Of a DNA stretch of 64,000 nt, positions 29,549 through 38,682 are shown one piece after another; within the stretch, counting starts at the first letter, position 1; every line of letters starts with the position of its first letter. The stretch lies in contig CALTTS010000001.1 in the NCBI GenBank assembly GCA_943912265.1, positions 62,001 through 126,000 on the forward strand, written 5' to 3'. The notes beneath the pieces were generated by a model that did not search any database, was not told the DNA's origin, and saw nothing but the letters and a program-made list of their open reading frames with translations. This DNA is from an uncultured Xanthomonas sp. Lineage in GTDB: Bacteria > Pseudomonadota > Gammaproteobacteria > Xanthomonadales > Xanthomonadaceae. Position numbers and translations under genes: made by a program.

Positions 29549-32500
29549 TCAGCCGGCGCCCAGCTCGCGGGCGATGCGTTCGGTTTCGGCGGCCAGTAGC
29601 TCCGGGTGCAGGTCGAACTGGTCGCTGGCTAGCAGCTCGCGCGCGGCTGCCTGCACTTCGATGCGCTCGACCTGCAGCAGGTCGTTGTCGCGGAACAGCT
29701 CGATGTAGCTGTCCAGCACGCCGGACAGCGTGCCTTGCGCGGTGTCCGGCGCGGCCAGCACCAGTTGCAGGCCGAGCGAGCGCAGGTAGTTGGTGATGGC
29801 GCGCGCGTTCTGCGCGTCGATCTTGTCGCCGAACTCGTCGAGCAGGATCACCCCCATGCCACCGGGCTGGGCCTCGCTCTTGCCGTAGGCGGCGGCCAGC
29901 GCGGCGCCGGCGATCACGTACAGCGGGGCGCGGTGCTCGCCGCCGGAGCCCGAACGCATGCGCTCGCTGAGCGTGCCGACCACCTTGTCGTCCTGGCGGA
30001 TCTGCACTTCGAAACGGAAGAAGCGGCGGTAGTCGTCCAGCGGCGAGGCGATCGCGCCGGCGCTGTCCTCGACCAGCTCGCGGAACGCGGCCGGCACTTC
30101 GCCGGCGCTGCCGAACAGGGTGTCCTCGCCGCCGGTGTCCACCGCGCGCTGGATGAACTTGTGCAGCTCGCGGAACTCGGCGGCCACTTCGTAATGGAAG
30201 CGGTAGCGCTCGTTGTTGGAGAACGCCGGGCTGGCCAGCAGCGTGCGGTTGAGCGTGTCGATCTGCGTGCGCAGGCGGGTGAAGTTGTCGTACAACGTGG
30301 ACACCACGCCGGAGCGGAAGGTCTCCACCGCGGTGGCGTAGGCCTGCTCGGCTTCCTCGCGGTAGCGCACCAACTCGGTGTCGCGCAGGCGCGCCAGTTC
30401 GTCCTGCAGCAGCGTGCTGGCCTGGCGCCAGTCGTCAGGGGAAAGGGCCTCCAGCCCGAGGCCGTGGTCGCGGCCGTACTGGGCCAGTGCGCTCCACGCG
30501 CCCGGCACCAGCCGCGCCAGTTCCGCATCGAGGTCGCGCGCGCGGGTTTCGCAGCGTTCGATGCGGGTTTCGAGCGTGGGGAATTTTTCTTCCAGTTCAT
30601 CGCGCAGGCGTTCGACCCGGTTCGGGTCCACGTCGGCAGCCGCGAAGGCTTCCACCGCTTGCCGGGCAACAATCTCCTCCTGCGCGCGCAAGCCGTCGAG
30701 CAGCCGTACGGCGTCTTCGCGCCCGCGCCCGGCCAGCGCTAGCTGCGAGATCAGCGCCTCGTAGCGGGATTGCAGCGCGTCGGCCTGCGCTTGCAGGCCG
30801 CGGACCTGCTCGCCCAGGCGCAGCAGGTCCGGGTCATCTGCGGCGGCGCGGTTTTCGTGCAGGCTGCGATAACGCGCTTCAGCTTCTCGGTGGGCCAGCA
30901 CCAGCGCGTGCACGGCGTCGGCCACTGCGGCCGCATCGGCCAGTGGCGCCAGCGCCTGCTGGCCGGTTTCGGCCTGGCGTGCCAGCGGTTCCAGCCGGCG
31001 CACTTCGGTTTCGGCGTTTTCGAGCTCGCCGTGCAGGCTGCGCAGGCGCTCGCGGTTGTCGTTGGCGCCGATGCGCAGCTCGCCGGCCGAGGGCAGGCGA
31101 CGGCGTTCGATGCCGCCGCCCTTGGCGACCAGCCCGTCGCGGGTCAGGCCCTGACGGCTGCGCACGACGTCGGCTTCGGTCTCCACGCAGCGCAGCTCGC
31201 CGAGTTGGCGGCGCAGGTAGGCCACCGCGTCGGCATCACCGTCGATCAATGCTGCGACACTGCCGGCATCGGGCTTTTCGCGCACGCGTGCGTGGCTGGA
31301 CAGCGCCAGTTTGACGCCGTACACGGCGCGGGCGCCCTGCAGCGAGCGCACCAGCCGTACCGCGCGCTCCTCGTCGGCGGCCGGCACCAGCAGCGCTTCG
31401 ACGTGGCTGCGCAGATAGGCCTCGATGGCTGGCTGCCAAGCCGGGTCGGTGATGCGCACCAGGTCGCACACCGGGCGCGCTTCGATGCCGTCTTCGCGCA
31501 GGTAGTTGAGCAGGCGCACCACGTCGGCACGCAGTTCGGACTGGCCTTCCTGCACGCGGCCGCGGTTGCGGCGCAGCGCATCGCGGCGCGCCTGCGCCTG
31601 TTCGAGCGCAGCGTGCAACCGGCGCGCCTGCGCGGTGACCGCGGCCACCACCGGCGCGGCATCGGCCAGCGCCTTGCGCACGTCGGCATGGGCGGCGGCC
31701 GGTTCCCAGCCGAGTGCGGCGTCCTCGGCCTGCGCGGCGATGCGTGCATGCCAGTCGTTCCACGGTGCGGCGGCACGTTCGACCTGCGCCGGGTCCACGC
31801 CGCTGTGGTCCAGATGAGCGGCCTCGTGCAGGCGGTCGCGGATGTAGGCGGTCTGGCGCAGCAGGTCGCGGCGCGCGCGCAGCATCTGTTCGCGGTCGCG
31901 CCCGGTCAGCTCCTCGAAGCCGGCCTGCGCGCCGTAATGCGGGTTGCCCTGCAACTGCAGCCGGGTCTGTGCCAGTTCGTTCTGGACGTGGCCGAGTTCG
32001 CTGCGGGTTTCGGCAAGGTGGCGCTGGGCGTCGGCCTCGTCCTGACGCGCGGTTTCGATGTGGCTTTCGGCCTGGTCGATCTGCTCGCCGAGCAGGTCGC
32101 GGCGGAACTCGGCGCCCAGCGCCCGGTACGAAGCGGCGCGCACGGCCTGCGCACCGACCTTGGCGTACTGCTGCTCGACCGTTTCGGCCGCTTCGATGCG
32201 GCGTGCGACCTGTTCGATCTTCTCGCGGATCTGGCGGAAGGTGTCCAGCAAGGCGCGGAAGCGGGCGATGTCGGTGGGGCGGTCCTCGGCCACCAGCGTG
32301 CGCACGAACAGGTCCACGTCCTCAACGCGCTGCAGGTTGAGCGCGTTGAGGAAGGCCTTGCGGTAGGCGTTGAGGTCCGGCGTGGCGGTAGACGAAGCGC
32401 GCAGGCGCAGCAGCAGCTCCTTCAGGAAGCGCTCGCCGGTACTGGGGAATTCGGCCGTTTCGCCGGCCTGCTTGCACAGTTTGGCCGCTTGTTCGCGGAA

Positions 32501-32965
32501 GTCGTTCCATGCGCGCGGCAGTTCGCGGCCCTTGCCGTGTTCGAGATGCTGGTCGAGCGTGAGGGCCACGCCCGGCAGCAGGTACAGGCCGTGCACGCGG
32601 TGCTCGGGTTCGTCGGCCGAGGCGCCCAGCGCGATGCCGGCGGTCAGCGGCAGGCCGCTGTCCCGGTCGCGGAACACGAGGCTGACGTAGGTGGTGGCGG
32701 TGCGCCGCTTGCGGCCGTCCTCGCCGCTGCGGTATGTGCCCAGGCAGTAGTCGCGGATGCTGCGCGCGCGCGCGCTGCCGCCGGCCTGCGCGTTGAAGCG
32801 GATGGCGCGGCGGTCGCCGCCCAGCAGCACGATCTGCAGGGCATCGAGCAGGGCGCTCTTGCCGGCGCCGTTGGGCGCGATGACGGCGGTGGTCGGCGAC
32901 AGTTCGAGGGTCTGCGCCTCGAACAGGAAGAACTGCACCAGGTGGACGCGTTCAAGCAGCTGCAT
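29549..32965 (-). CDS. jetC: JetC-like SMC-family ATPase (Wadjet/MukB-like)
   Basis: A 1138-residue SMC-type ATPase. The head motifs are complete: Walker A APNGAGKSA at about 30-38, the C-terminal signature GSGGEHRAP and Walker B GVILLDEFGDKID. Between them is a long Arg/Glu/Ala-rich coiled coil with a hinge-like region in the middle. Such proteins form DNA loop-extruding complexes with a kleisin (JetA) and a small winged-helix protein (JetB); in Wadjet systems they recognise small circular DNA. The ATG overlaps the end of jetB by 14 bp. The expected fourth gene, jetD (topoisomerase VI-like nuclease), is not found downstream. Confidence 0.9.
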   Translation of the reverse strand: MQLLERVHLVQFFLFEAQTLELSPTTAVIAPNGAGKSALLDALQIVLLGGDRRAIRFNAQAGGSARARSIRDYCLGTYRSGEDGRKRRTATTYVSLVFRDRDSGLPLTAGIALGASADEPEHRVHGLYLLPGVALTLDQHLEHGKGRELPRAWNDFREQAAKLCKQAGETAEFPSTGERFLKELLLRLRASSTATPDLNAYRKAFLNALNLQRVEDVDLFVRTLVAEDRPTDIARFRALLDTFRQIREKIEQVARRIEAAETVEQQYAKVGAQAVRAASYRALGAEFRRDLLGEQIDQAESHIETARQDEADAQRHLAETRSELGHVQNELAQTRLQLQGNPHYGAQAGFEELTGRDREQMLRARRDLLRQTAYIRDRLHEAAHLDHSGVDPAQVERAAAPWNDWHARIAAQAEDAALGWEPAAAHADVRKALADAAPVVAAVTAQARRLHAALEQAQARRDALRRNRGRVQEGQSELRADVVRLLNYLREDGIEARPVCDLVRITDPAWQPAIEAYLRSHVEALLVPAADEERAVRLVRSLQGARAVYGVKLALSSHARVREKPDAGSVAALIDGDADAVAYLRRQLGELRCVETEADVVRSRQGLTRDGLVAKGGGIERRRLPSAGELRIGANDNRERLRSLHGELENAETEVRRLEPLARQAETGQQALAPLADAAAVADAVHALVLAHREAEARYRSLHENRAAADDPDLLRLGEQVRGLQAQADALQSRYEALISQLALAGRGREDAVRLLDGLRAQEEIVARQAVEAFAAADVDPNRVERLRDELEEKFPTLETRIERCETRARDLDAELARLVPGAWSALAQYGRDHGLGLEALSPDDWRQASTLLQDELARLRDTELVRYREEAEQAYATAVETFRSGVVSTLYDNFTRLRTQIDTLNRTLLASPAFSNNERYRFHYEVAAEFRELHKFIQRAVDTGGEDTLFGSAGEVPAAFRELVEDSAGAIASPLDDYRRFFRFEVQIRQDDKVVGTLSERMRSGSGGEHRAPLYVIAGAALAAAYGKSEAQPGGMGVILLDEFGDKIDAQNARAITNYLRSLGLQLVLAAPDTAQGTLSGVLDSYIELFRDNDLLQVERIEVQAAARELLASDQFDLHPELLAAETERIARELGAG

Positions 32966-33590
32966 CGTCGTCCTCCGTGGCGTTGCGGTCGGTGTCGGCG
33001 GCATCGGCATCGTCGCGGTTGTGCTGGTCGAGGCGTTGCAGCCAGGTTTCGCCGACGATCTCGACGATGGCCGGGCGTACGCGCAGGTGGAAGGGCTGCG
33101 GGTCATCGCCTTCGGATTCGACCAGCCGGCACACGCCCCAGCGGCGCAGCGTCTGCGCCAGCGCGCGCAGGCTGCCGGCGTCGGGCATCGGCCGCCCGGT
33201 CAGGGCCGGGTAGGCCTCCTGCAATTCGGGCAGTTCCACCACGATTTCGCCGAGGTCTTCGATCATGCCTTCGCGCATCGCCGCGTCGTAGCGCTGGCGC
33301 AGCACCAGCAGCAGCAAGGTTTCGGCCAGTGTCACCGGCGTGCCTTCGCCATGCGCGGGCAGCGCGACCACGTAGCGGTAATGCGGGTTGCGCTCCAGAC
33401 GGATGCCCAGCGGCGCCAGCGCCTGCATGAAATCGTCGAAGAACTCCTCGACGAGGCGGTAGGCCACGCGCGCGTTCCGGTCGGTGGAATACAGCACCTG
33501 CTCGGTGACGAGGCGGTACGCGGCCCGTTCGAAATCGGCCACGGCATGGCTGCCGGACTGCTGGCTGAGGGTGTTCCAGGAACGTTTCAT
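32952..33590 (-). CDS. jetB: JetB-like DUF4194 protein
   Basis: A 212-residue DUF4194 protein, the MukE/JetB-type winged-helix subunit of SMC complexes. FERAAYRLVTEQVLY at the start and LLLVLRQRYD in the middle match the family pattern; the last 20 residues are acidic (DDADAAD, EDDD). Its ATG overlaps the jetA stop by 4 nt (ATGA) and its 3' end overlaps jetC by 14 bp, so all three are expressed as a tightly coupled unit. Confidence 0.87.
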   Translation of the reverse strand: MKRSWNTLSQQSGSHAVADFERAAYRLVTEQVLYSTDRNARVAYRLVEEFFDDFMQALAPLGIRLERNPHYRYVVALPAHGEGTPVTLAETLLLLVLRQRYDAAMREGMIEDLGEIVVELPELQEAYPALTGRPMPDAGSLRALAQTLRRWGVCRLVESEGDDPQPFHLRVRPAIVEIVGETWLQRLDQHNRDDADAADTDRNATEDDDAAA

Positions 33591-35029
33591 GCGGCGGGTT
33601 TCCGGATGCGGCGCACGGCGAAGCGCGGGGCGCGCAGGTAGCCGTTGTCGCCGGCTTCGCCCGCGTCGATCAGGTCGACGGCGAAGCCGCGCAGCAGGCG
33701 GCCGAGGGGATCGTCGCGGCGCAGGCCGCCGGGGCGGCGGCCGCGCAGCGCGGCGGTGAGCAGCACCTGGTAGGCGCGCAGGTCGCCGATGCCGGCGATG
33801 GTCAGGGCATCGGACTCGACCCGTTCGGCGCCGTCCAGGTGGCGGCCGACGAAGCCGGCCATGTCTTCCGGCGTGACCAGCCGCGCGCGTTTCATCCGGC
33901 GCAGCAGGCTCAGCCGGGCCAGCTGTTCGGGCGTGGGCGGCTGCACGGCGTTGGCGCTGCGCTCGATCGGCGCGGGCTTGCGCAGCGGCGCGCGCAGGCG
34001 GGTGTCGTCCATCAGCCCGCCCGGCGCCACCGGCAGGCGCAGCGCGGCTTCGCCGGCGGCCAGCGCCCCGGCGCAGGCGCGCTTGAGCAGGGTGTCGAGC
34101 TTGTCCGGTGCGCGCAGGCGGTAGTCGAGGAAGGCCAGCGCGCGGCGGTTGGCCTGGCGGATGTCCTCGTCCAGCCGGGCGAGGTAGTCGTCGATGCGTT
34201 CCAGCTCGCGCAGCCGGCGCAGGGCGCGGCCGAAGCGCAGGTCGCCGAGCGCGTCGTCGCCGGTGTGGGCGCGGTACCAGTCGCGCAGGCGCAGGTGCGG
34301 CGCGCCGGATTCGAGCCGGCCGACCATGTCGAGGATGGCGCTGCGCCGGGCCAGCGGGTGGTCGGCCCGGTGCAGGTCGGCGTAGTCGCCGATGAAGAAC
34401 TGGCCGACGTAGCGTTCGAACCACTGCCGGGCGAACTGCGCGGTGGTCTCGGCGCGGGTCAGCTCGGGCATCAGGTCGCGCACCTGCAGGCTCATCGAGG
34501 CCAGCGAGGCGAGCAGGCGCCGGGCCTGGTCGGCGGCCTCGTCGAGCGCGCCGCCGTCGGCGTGCTCCACCACCACATGGCGCAGCTGCAGCTCGATCGA
34601 GCGCACCTTGGCCGAGACGAAGGTGGGGCCGTGCTCGCTGAACTCCACCAGCGAGGACAGCAGCTGCGCCACCAGCGGCACCATCGTCACCATCTCGCGC
34701 GCGCCGATGCGGTCCTGGCGCAGCCAGCCGGCATGGCGGAAGCGCTCGTAGATGGCGGCCGCGCGCAGGTTCAGGGCCAGGTCCGGCGGATTGCCGTCCT
34801 CGTCCTCCCACGGGTCGTCCACCAGCAGGTAGCGCTCGATGGCGGCGACGACCTCGCGACGCGGCAGGCCGTGGATCGGCGGGATCGGCGCATCCGGGCC
34901 GAAGAACTCGTCGAACAGCCGGCACAGCAGCTGCCAGTAGTGCTCGCGGTTGGGCGAGGCCAGCGGGCCGAACAGGCCCGGCGGCACGCGCGAGAACAGC
35001 GATGTCCCTGACGGCGAGGGGTGGTGCAC
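33587..35029 (-). CDS. jetA: JetA-like (DUF5716-type) kleisin subunit
   Basis: A 480-residue protein that I read as the Wadjet JetA/MukF-like family. The N-terminus LFSRVPPGLFGPLASPNREH contains the PLASPNR signature; a winged-helix part and a helical middle follow, and the C-terminal 120 residues are basic and could bind DNA or the JetC head. It is the first gene of the operon. GTG at 35029 is the chosen start and no ATG is closer to the signature. The 141-bp gap upstream must hold the promoter; no clear -10/-35 pair was found. Confidence 0.82.
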   Translation of the reverse strand: MHHPSPSGTSLFSRVPPGLFGPLASPNREHYWQLLCRLFDEFFGPDAPIPPIHGLPRREVVAAIERYLLVDDPWEDEDGNPPDLALNLRAAAIYERFRHAGWLRQDRIGAREMVTMVPLVAQLLSSLVEFSEHGPTFVSAKVRSIELQLRHVVVEHADGGALDEAADQARRLLASLASMSLQVRDLMPELTRAETTAQFARQWFERYVGQFFIGDYADLHRADHPLARRSAILDMVGRLESGAPHLRLRDWYRAHTGDDALGDLRFGRALRRLRELERIDDYLARLDEDIRQANRRALAFLDYRLRAPDKLDTLLKRACAGALAAGEAALRLPVAPGGLMDDTRLRAPLRKPAPIERSANAVQPPTPEQLARLSLLRRMKRARLVTPEDMAGFVGRHLDGAERVESDALTIAGIGDLRAYQVLLTAALRGRRPGGLRRDDPLGRLLRGFAVDLIDAGEAGDNGYLRAPRFAVRRIRKPAA

Positions 35030-35170
35030 GAGCGGTCCGGCATGGGCGGGACCGGCGATGGTACCGGCCGCGGCCGGCGGCGTCGATGCGGCGGCGCCGG
35101 CCCGCGGGGATGGGCAAGGCCCGGCGGCCGTGCGTGGCCGCCGGGCGGTGCCGAGCGCGGCGGCCGGCGC

Positions 35171-37540
35171 TCAGAAGGTCCAGTTCAGGCTGACCCGCCA
35201 GTTGCGGCCCGGTTCGCTGTAGCGGCCGATGCCGTCGTCGGTGGCGTAGCCGTACAGGTAGAAGTCGCCGCGGGTGACGTTGCGGATGCGCGCCCACTGG
35301 TAGTAGCGCTCGTCGAACAGGTTGTAGAGGCCGGCATTCACGCGCAGGTGCGCGTTGACGCGGAAGCTGCCGTACAGGTCGAACACCGTCCAGGCATCGC
35401 TCAGGAACGGGTCGGCCACGTTGCCGAAGATGTCGTTGGCCGCATTCACGTCGCCGCGCTTCTTGGCCAGCGAATGGCTCAGGCTGCCGGTGATGCGCAG
35501 GCGGTTGTCCATGCCCTGCCAGCTCAGGCCGAGCACGCCGCGGTCCGGGTTGATGCTGTCCAGCGGCGAGCCGTCCTTCTGCTTGCCCTCGTTGTGCGAC
35601 CAGGCCGTGCGCAGCAGCCAGGCATCGCCGAGCTTCCACAGCGCTTCCAGCTCGGCGCCCTTGACCGTGACCTCGCCGACGTTGACCACCGAGGTGTAGG
35701 CGTAGCCGTAGCGGACGGTGCACACGCCGCGGGTGCAGCTCTGGTACTGGGTGGACGGATCGCCGACCAGGCTGACGGTGTCGATGAAATCGTCGTAGCG
35801 GTCGCGGAACACGGACACGCCCACGCGCACGCGCTCGCTTTCCCAGCGCCAGCCGGCTTCCAGGTTCAGGCTCTTCTCGGCCTTCAGGTCCGGGTTGGCG
35901 GCCACGGTGGGCACGGTGACGGTGGCACCGGTGCCGACCTGGGTGATGTCGGTGGTGCTGGTCGGCGCGTACATCTCGCCGGTGGTCGGCGCGCGGAAGC
36001 CGCGGCCGGCCTGGAACCACAGCGTTTGGTGCGGCAGGAAGGCGTAGCTGATGCCGGCCTGCCAGGTCGGCGAGGAGAAGCTCACGTCGCGCACGGTGCC
36101 GCTCTTGTCCACGAAGGTGGCGTCGAGCCGGGGCGAATAGTCGTAGCGGTCGTAGCGGGCGCCGAAGGTGAGCTGCAGGCGCTCATCGAGCAGGCCGATG
36201 CGGTCGCGCAGGTACAGGTTCCACGAGGTGGTGTCGGTCTTCGGCACCTGCGCCGGATCGACGGTGGCCGAATCCAGCACGCCGGCGTTGTTCCAGCGGT
36301 AGTCCACGGCCGAGTAGTCGATCTTGCGCCGCTGCCACGCCGCGCCGTACAGCAGCGACTGGCGCCAGCCGTCGCCTTCCAGCGCCTTGTCCATGTCCAC
36401 CGCGAAGCGGTCGAGCTTCTGCTCGTCGTTGCGGTCCTCCGCGCGCTGGCACGGCAGCGCCAGGGTGCAGGCCGTGGTCACGCTGCTGGCGGTGGGATTG
36501 GCCGAGGTGCCGCTGCCGGCGGTGATGCGGGTGATGCCGTAGCTCTTCGTCACCTGGTGGTCGGCCCGGGCCTCCAGCGTGTCGAACATCGGGTTGCCGG
36601 CCTGCCACACGTAGCGCAGGCCGTAGCGGTCGCGGTGGTTGCTGTCATCGCCCACGCGGGTCATGTAGCCGGGGGCGGAGACGCGACTGAGATTGTCGAC
36701 CAGGTTGTCGGCGCGGTTGCGCTCCCAGGTCAGGCCGAAGCGGTGGGCCTCGTCGGGCACCAGCTCGATCTTGGCCAGCAGGTTGGTGCTGTCGGTGTCG
36801 ATCGGGTCGGGCGTGCGGCGGCCGCTGCCGGTGTCGATGTCGCTGCCGGAATAGAAGCCTTCGGCCTCGTGGCCCTTGCGCTTGGTCCAGGCCAGCATCG
36901 ACTCGACGATGCCGGTGCGGTTGGCCACGGTGAAGTTGCCCAGCTTCTCGCCGTTGTAGCTGGTGTAGCCGGTCTTCAGGCCGAAGTGGGTGTCGTTGCC
37001 CTGCGCCTTGAGGTAGTCGGCCGGGTCCTTGGTGGTGAACACCACCGCGCCGCCGAGTGCGCCGCTGCCGGCGCCGATCGAATCGGCGCCCTTGACGATC
37101 TCCACGCTCTTGAGCGAGTCCACGTCCACGCCGCCGCGGCCGGCGCGGAAGAACTCGTAGTTGCGGGCACTCTCCAGGCCTTCGGCCATCGACAGGCCGT
37201 CGATGGTCATCGCCACCCGGTCGCCCTCGATGCCGCGGATGTTGAAGCCGTTGTCGCCGAAGCGGCCCATGTCGGCGATGCTCACGCCGGGCACGTAGCG
37301 GACCAGGTCCTCCATGCTTTCGGCCTGTTCGTCCTCGATCTGCGCCGTGCCGATCACGGTGACGTTCTGGTTGGCCGAGGCCTTCTTGTCGCGCTGGCCC
37401 TTCACCTCCACCGGGTTGAAGGTCTTGGCGTCGTCTGCGCCGGCGGCGGCCTCGGCCGGCACGGCCGGTTCGGCGGCATGCAGCGGGAAGGACAGGCCAG
37501 CGGCAATGGCCAGCGCCAGCAGGGTGCGGTGCGATCTCAT
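35171..37540 (-). CDS. TonB-dependent receptor, haem/hemoglobin type
   Basis: A 789-residue outer-membrane receptor. A signal peptide (MRSHRTLLALAIAAG to about residue 22) is followed by a plug domain (SMEDLVRYVPGVSI, GFNIRGIEGDRVAMTIDG, GSGALGGAV) and a 22-strand barrel that ends in WTF. The plug spacing is that of the haem/hemoglobin-transferrin-lactoferrin receptor group; the ligand is still a guess. It is the third gene of a DUF4198-EF-hand-receptor series on the minus strand, whose promoter region carries a Fur-like box, so iron limitation probably induces it. Confidence 0.92.
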   Translation of the reverse strand: MRSHRTLLALAIAAGLSFPLHAAEPAVPAEAAAGADDAKTFNPVEVKGQRDKKASANQNVTVIGTAQIEDEQAESMEDLVRYVPGVSIADMGRFGDNGFNIRGIEGDRVAMTIDGLSMAEGLESARNYEFFRAGRGGVDVDSLKSVEIVKGADSIGAGSGALGGAVVFTTKDPADYLKAQGNDTHFGLKTGYTSYNGEKLGNFTVANRTGIVESMLAWTKRKGHEAEGFYSGSDIDTGSGRRTPDPIDTDSTNLLAKIELVPDEAHRFGLTWERNRADNLVDNLSRVSAPGYMTRVGDDSNHRDRYGLRYVWQAGNPMFDTLEARADHQVTKSYGITRITAGSGTSANPTASSVTTACTLALPCQRAEDRNDEQKLDRFAVDMDKALEGDGWRQSLLYGAAWQRRKIDYSAVDYRWNNAGVLDSATVDPAQVPKTDTTSWNLYLRDRIGLLDERLQLTFGARYDRYDYSPRLDATFVDKSGTVRDVSFSSPTWQAGISYAFLPHQTLWFQAGRGFRAPTTGEMYAPTSTTDITQVGTGATVTVPTVAANPDLKAEKSLNLEAGWRWESERVRVGVSVFRDRYDDFIDTVSLVGDPSTQYQSCTRGVCTVRYGYAYTSVVNVGEVTVKGAELEALWKLGDAWLLRTAWSHNEGKQKDGSPLDSINPDRGVLGLSWQGMDNRLRITGSLSHSLAKKRGDVNAANDIFGNVADPFLSDAWTVFDLYGSFRVNAHLRVNAGLYNLFDERYYQWARIRNVTRGDFYLYGYATDDGIGRYSEPGRNWRVSLNWTF

Positions 37541-37759
37541 CGTGGACTCCACAGTCAGGGAAGGGGGCAATGCCCGGTTCGGGCAGGTCCTGGCTGCGTG
37601 CGCGAAGGCGCCATGCGTTGCTGGGAGGGCATCGCGCGTGGCGATGCGGTGTTGTCGGGGTTCGCCGGCGGCACGGCCGGCTGCGGAAATAAGTGCGTGG
37701 GGACTTTCCTTGCGGCCGGACGGCGGCGCCTCGGCCGCCGTCCCGGCGCGGCCCGGTCC

Positions 37760-38653
37760 TCAGTTCTTGGCGGCCGGTGCGGCCGCCGGGCGCGCGCGCG
37801 GCGGGGGCGGCAGCCTGGCATCGGCGGCATCGACCGCGCCGTCGTGATTGCGGTCGGCCGCATCGAACAGGCGCTTGCCGGAGGCCTGGTACTCGGCGAA
37901 GGTCATCTTCCCGTCCTTGTCGGCGTCGAGCACGCCGAAGCGCACGTGCGCCTGGCGGTCCTCGCGCTGCGCCAGCTCGGCCACGCGCGCATCCAGGCGC
38001 GCCCGGTATTCGGCCATGTATTCGTCGCGGTCGAGCACGCCGTCGCGGTTGCGGTCGGTGCGCGCGAACTGGGCGTCGCGTTCCCTGTCGTATTCGGCGC
38101 GGCCCACCTTGCCGTCGCCGTCGGCGTCGTACAGCGCCAGGAAGCCTTCGGCCGAATGGCTGGTGGGCATCGACAGCAGGCCCGGGCTGCGGCCGGCGCC
38201 GGCCGGTTCCGGCTTGCCGGCCGTGGCGACGGCGGCCAGCGCGTTCTGCCCCGCCTGCCAGGTCTTCTCGCCGGTGGCATCGAACTCGGCGCGCGAGATC
38301 GTGCCGTTCCTGTCCGCGTCGACGGCATCGAAACGCACCTCGGTCTGCCTGGCCTGCGCCGCCACTTCGCCGGCCAGTTGCGCCTGCAGGCGGTCGGCGA
38401 ACTCGCGCACGTACTCGGCCTCGCTCAGGCTGCCGTCGTGGTTGCCGTCGGTGGTGTCGAAGCGCGCGCGGCGGAACTGCTCGAATTCGCGCCAGCTCAC
38501 CCGGCCGTCGCCATCGGTGTCGAACTCGGCGATGAATGCCTGCACGTTGTCGCCGTGGCCACCGATCAGCGGCTTGGGCGGCACGGTCTGGGCCTGGGCC
38601 AGGGGAGCGGCCAGCGCGCACAGCAGCGCACCGGCGAGGAGGCCGATCTTCAT
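37760..38653 (-). CDS. Secreted multi-EF-hand protein
   Basis: A 297-residue exported protein with a cleavable signal (MKIGLLAGALLCALAAPLAQA). Seven EF-hand-like loops lie at about residues 45-56, 67-79, 112-123, 176-187, 200-211, 243-254 and 267-278 (DTDGDGRVSWRE, DADGDGKVGRAE, DADKDGKMTFAE and similar), so it should bind several Ca2+ or other divalent ions in the periplasm. The C-terminus is Pro/Ala-rich. It lies 29 bp downstream of the DUF4198 gene and 219 bp upstream of the TonB receptor gene. A role in metal sensing or buffering is likely; which metal is unknown. Confidence 0.88.
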   Translation of the reverse strand: MKIGLLAGALLCALAAPLAQAQTVPPKPLIGGHGDNVQAFIAEFDTDGDGRVSWREFEQFRRARFDTTDGNHDGSLSEAEYVREFADRLQAQLAGEVAAQARQTEVRFDAVDADRNGTISRAEFDATGEKTWQAGQNALAAVATAGKPEPAGAGRSPGLLSMPTSHSAEGFLALYDADGDGKVGRAEYDRERDAQFARTDRNRDGVLDRDEYMAEYRARLDARVAELAQREDRQAHVRFGVLDADKDGKMTFAEYQASGKRLFDAADRNHDGAVDAADARLPPPPRARPAAAPAAKN

Positions 38654-38682
38654 GGGAAACCTCGGTGTGGGTGGGAAACGGA

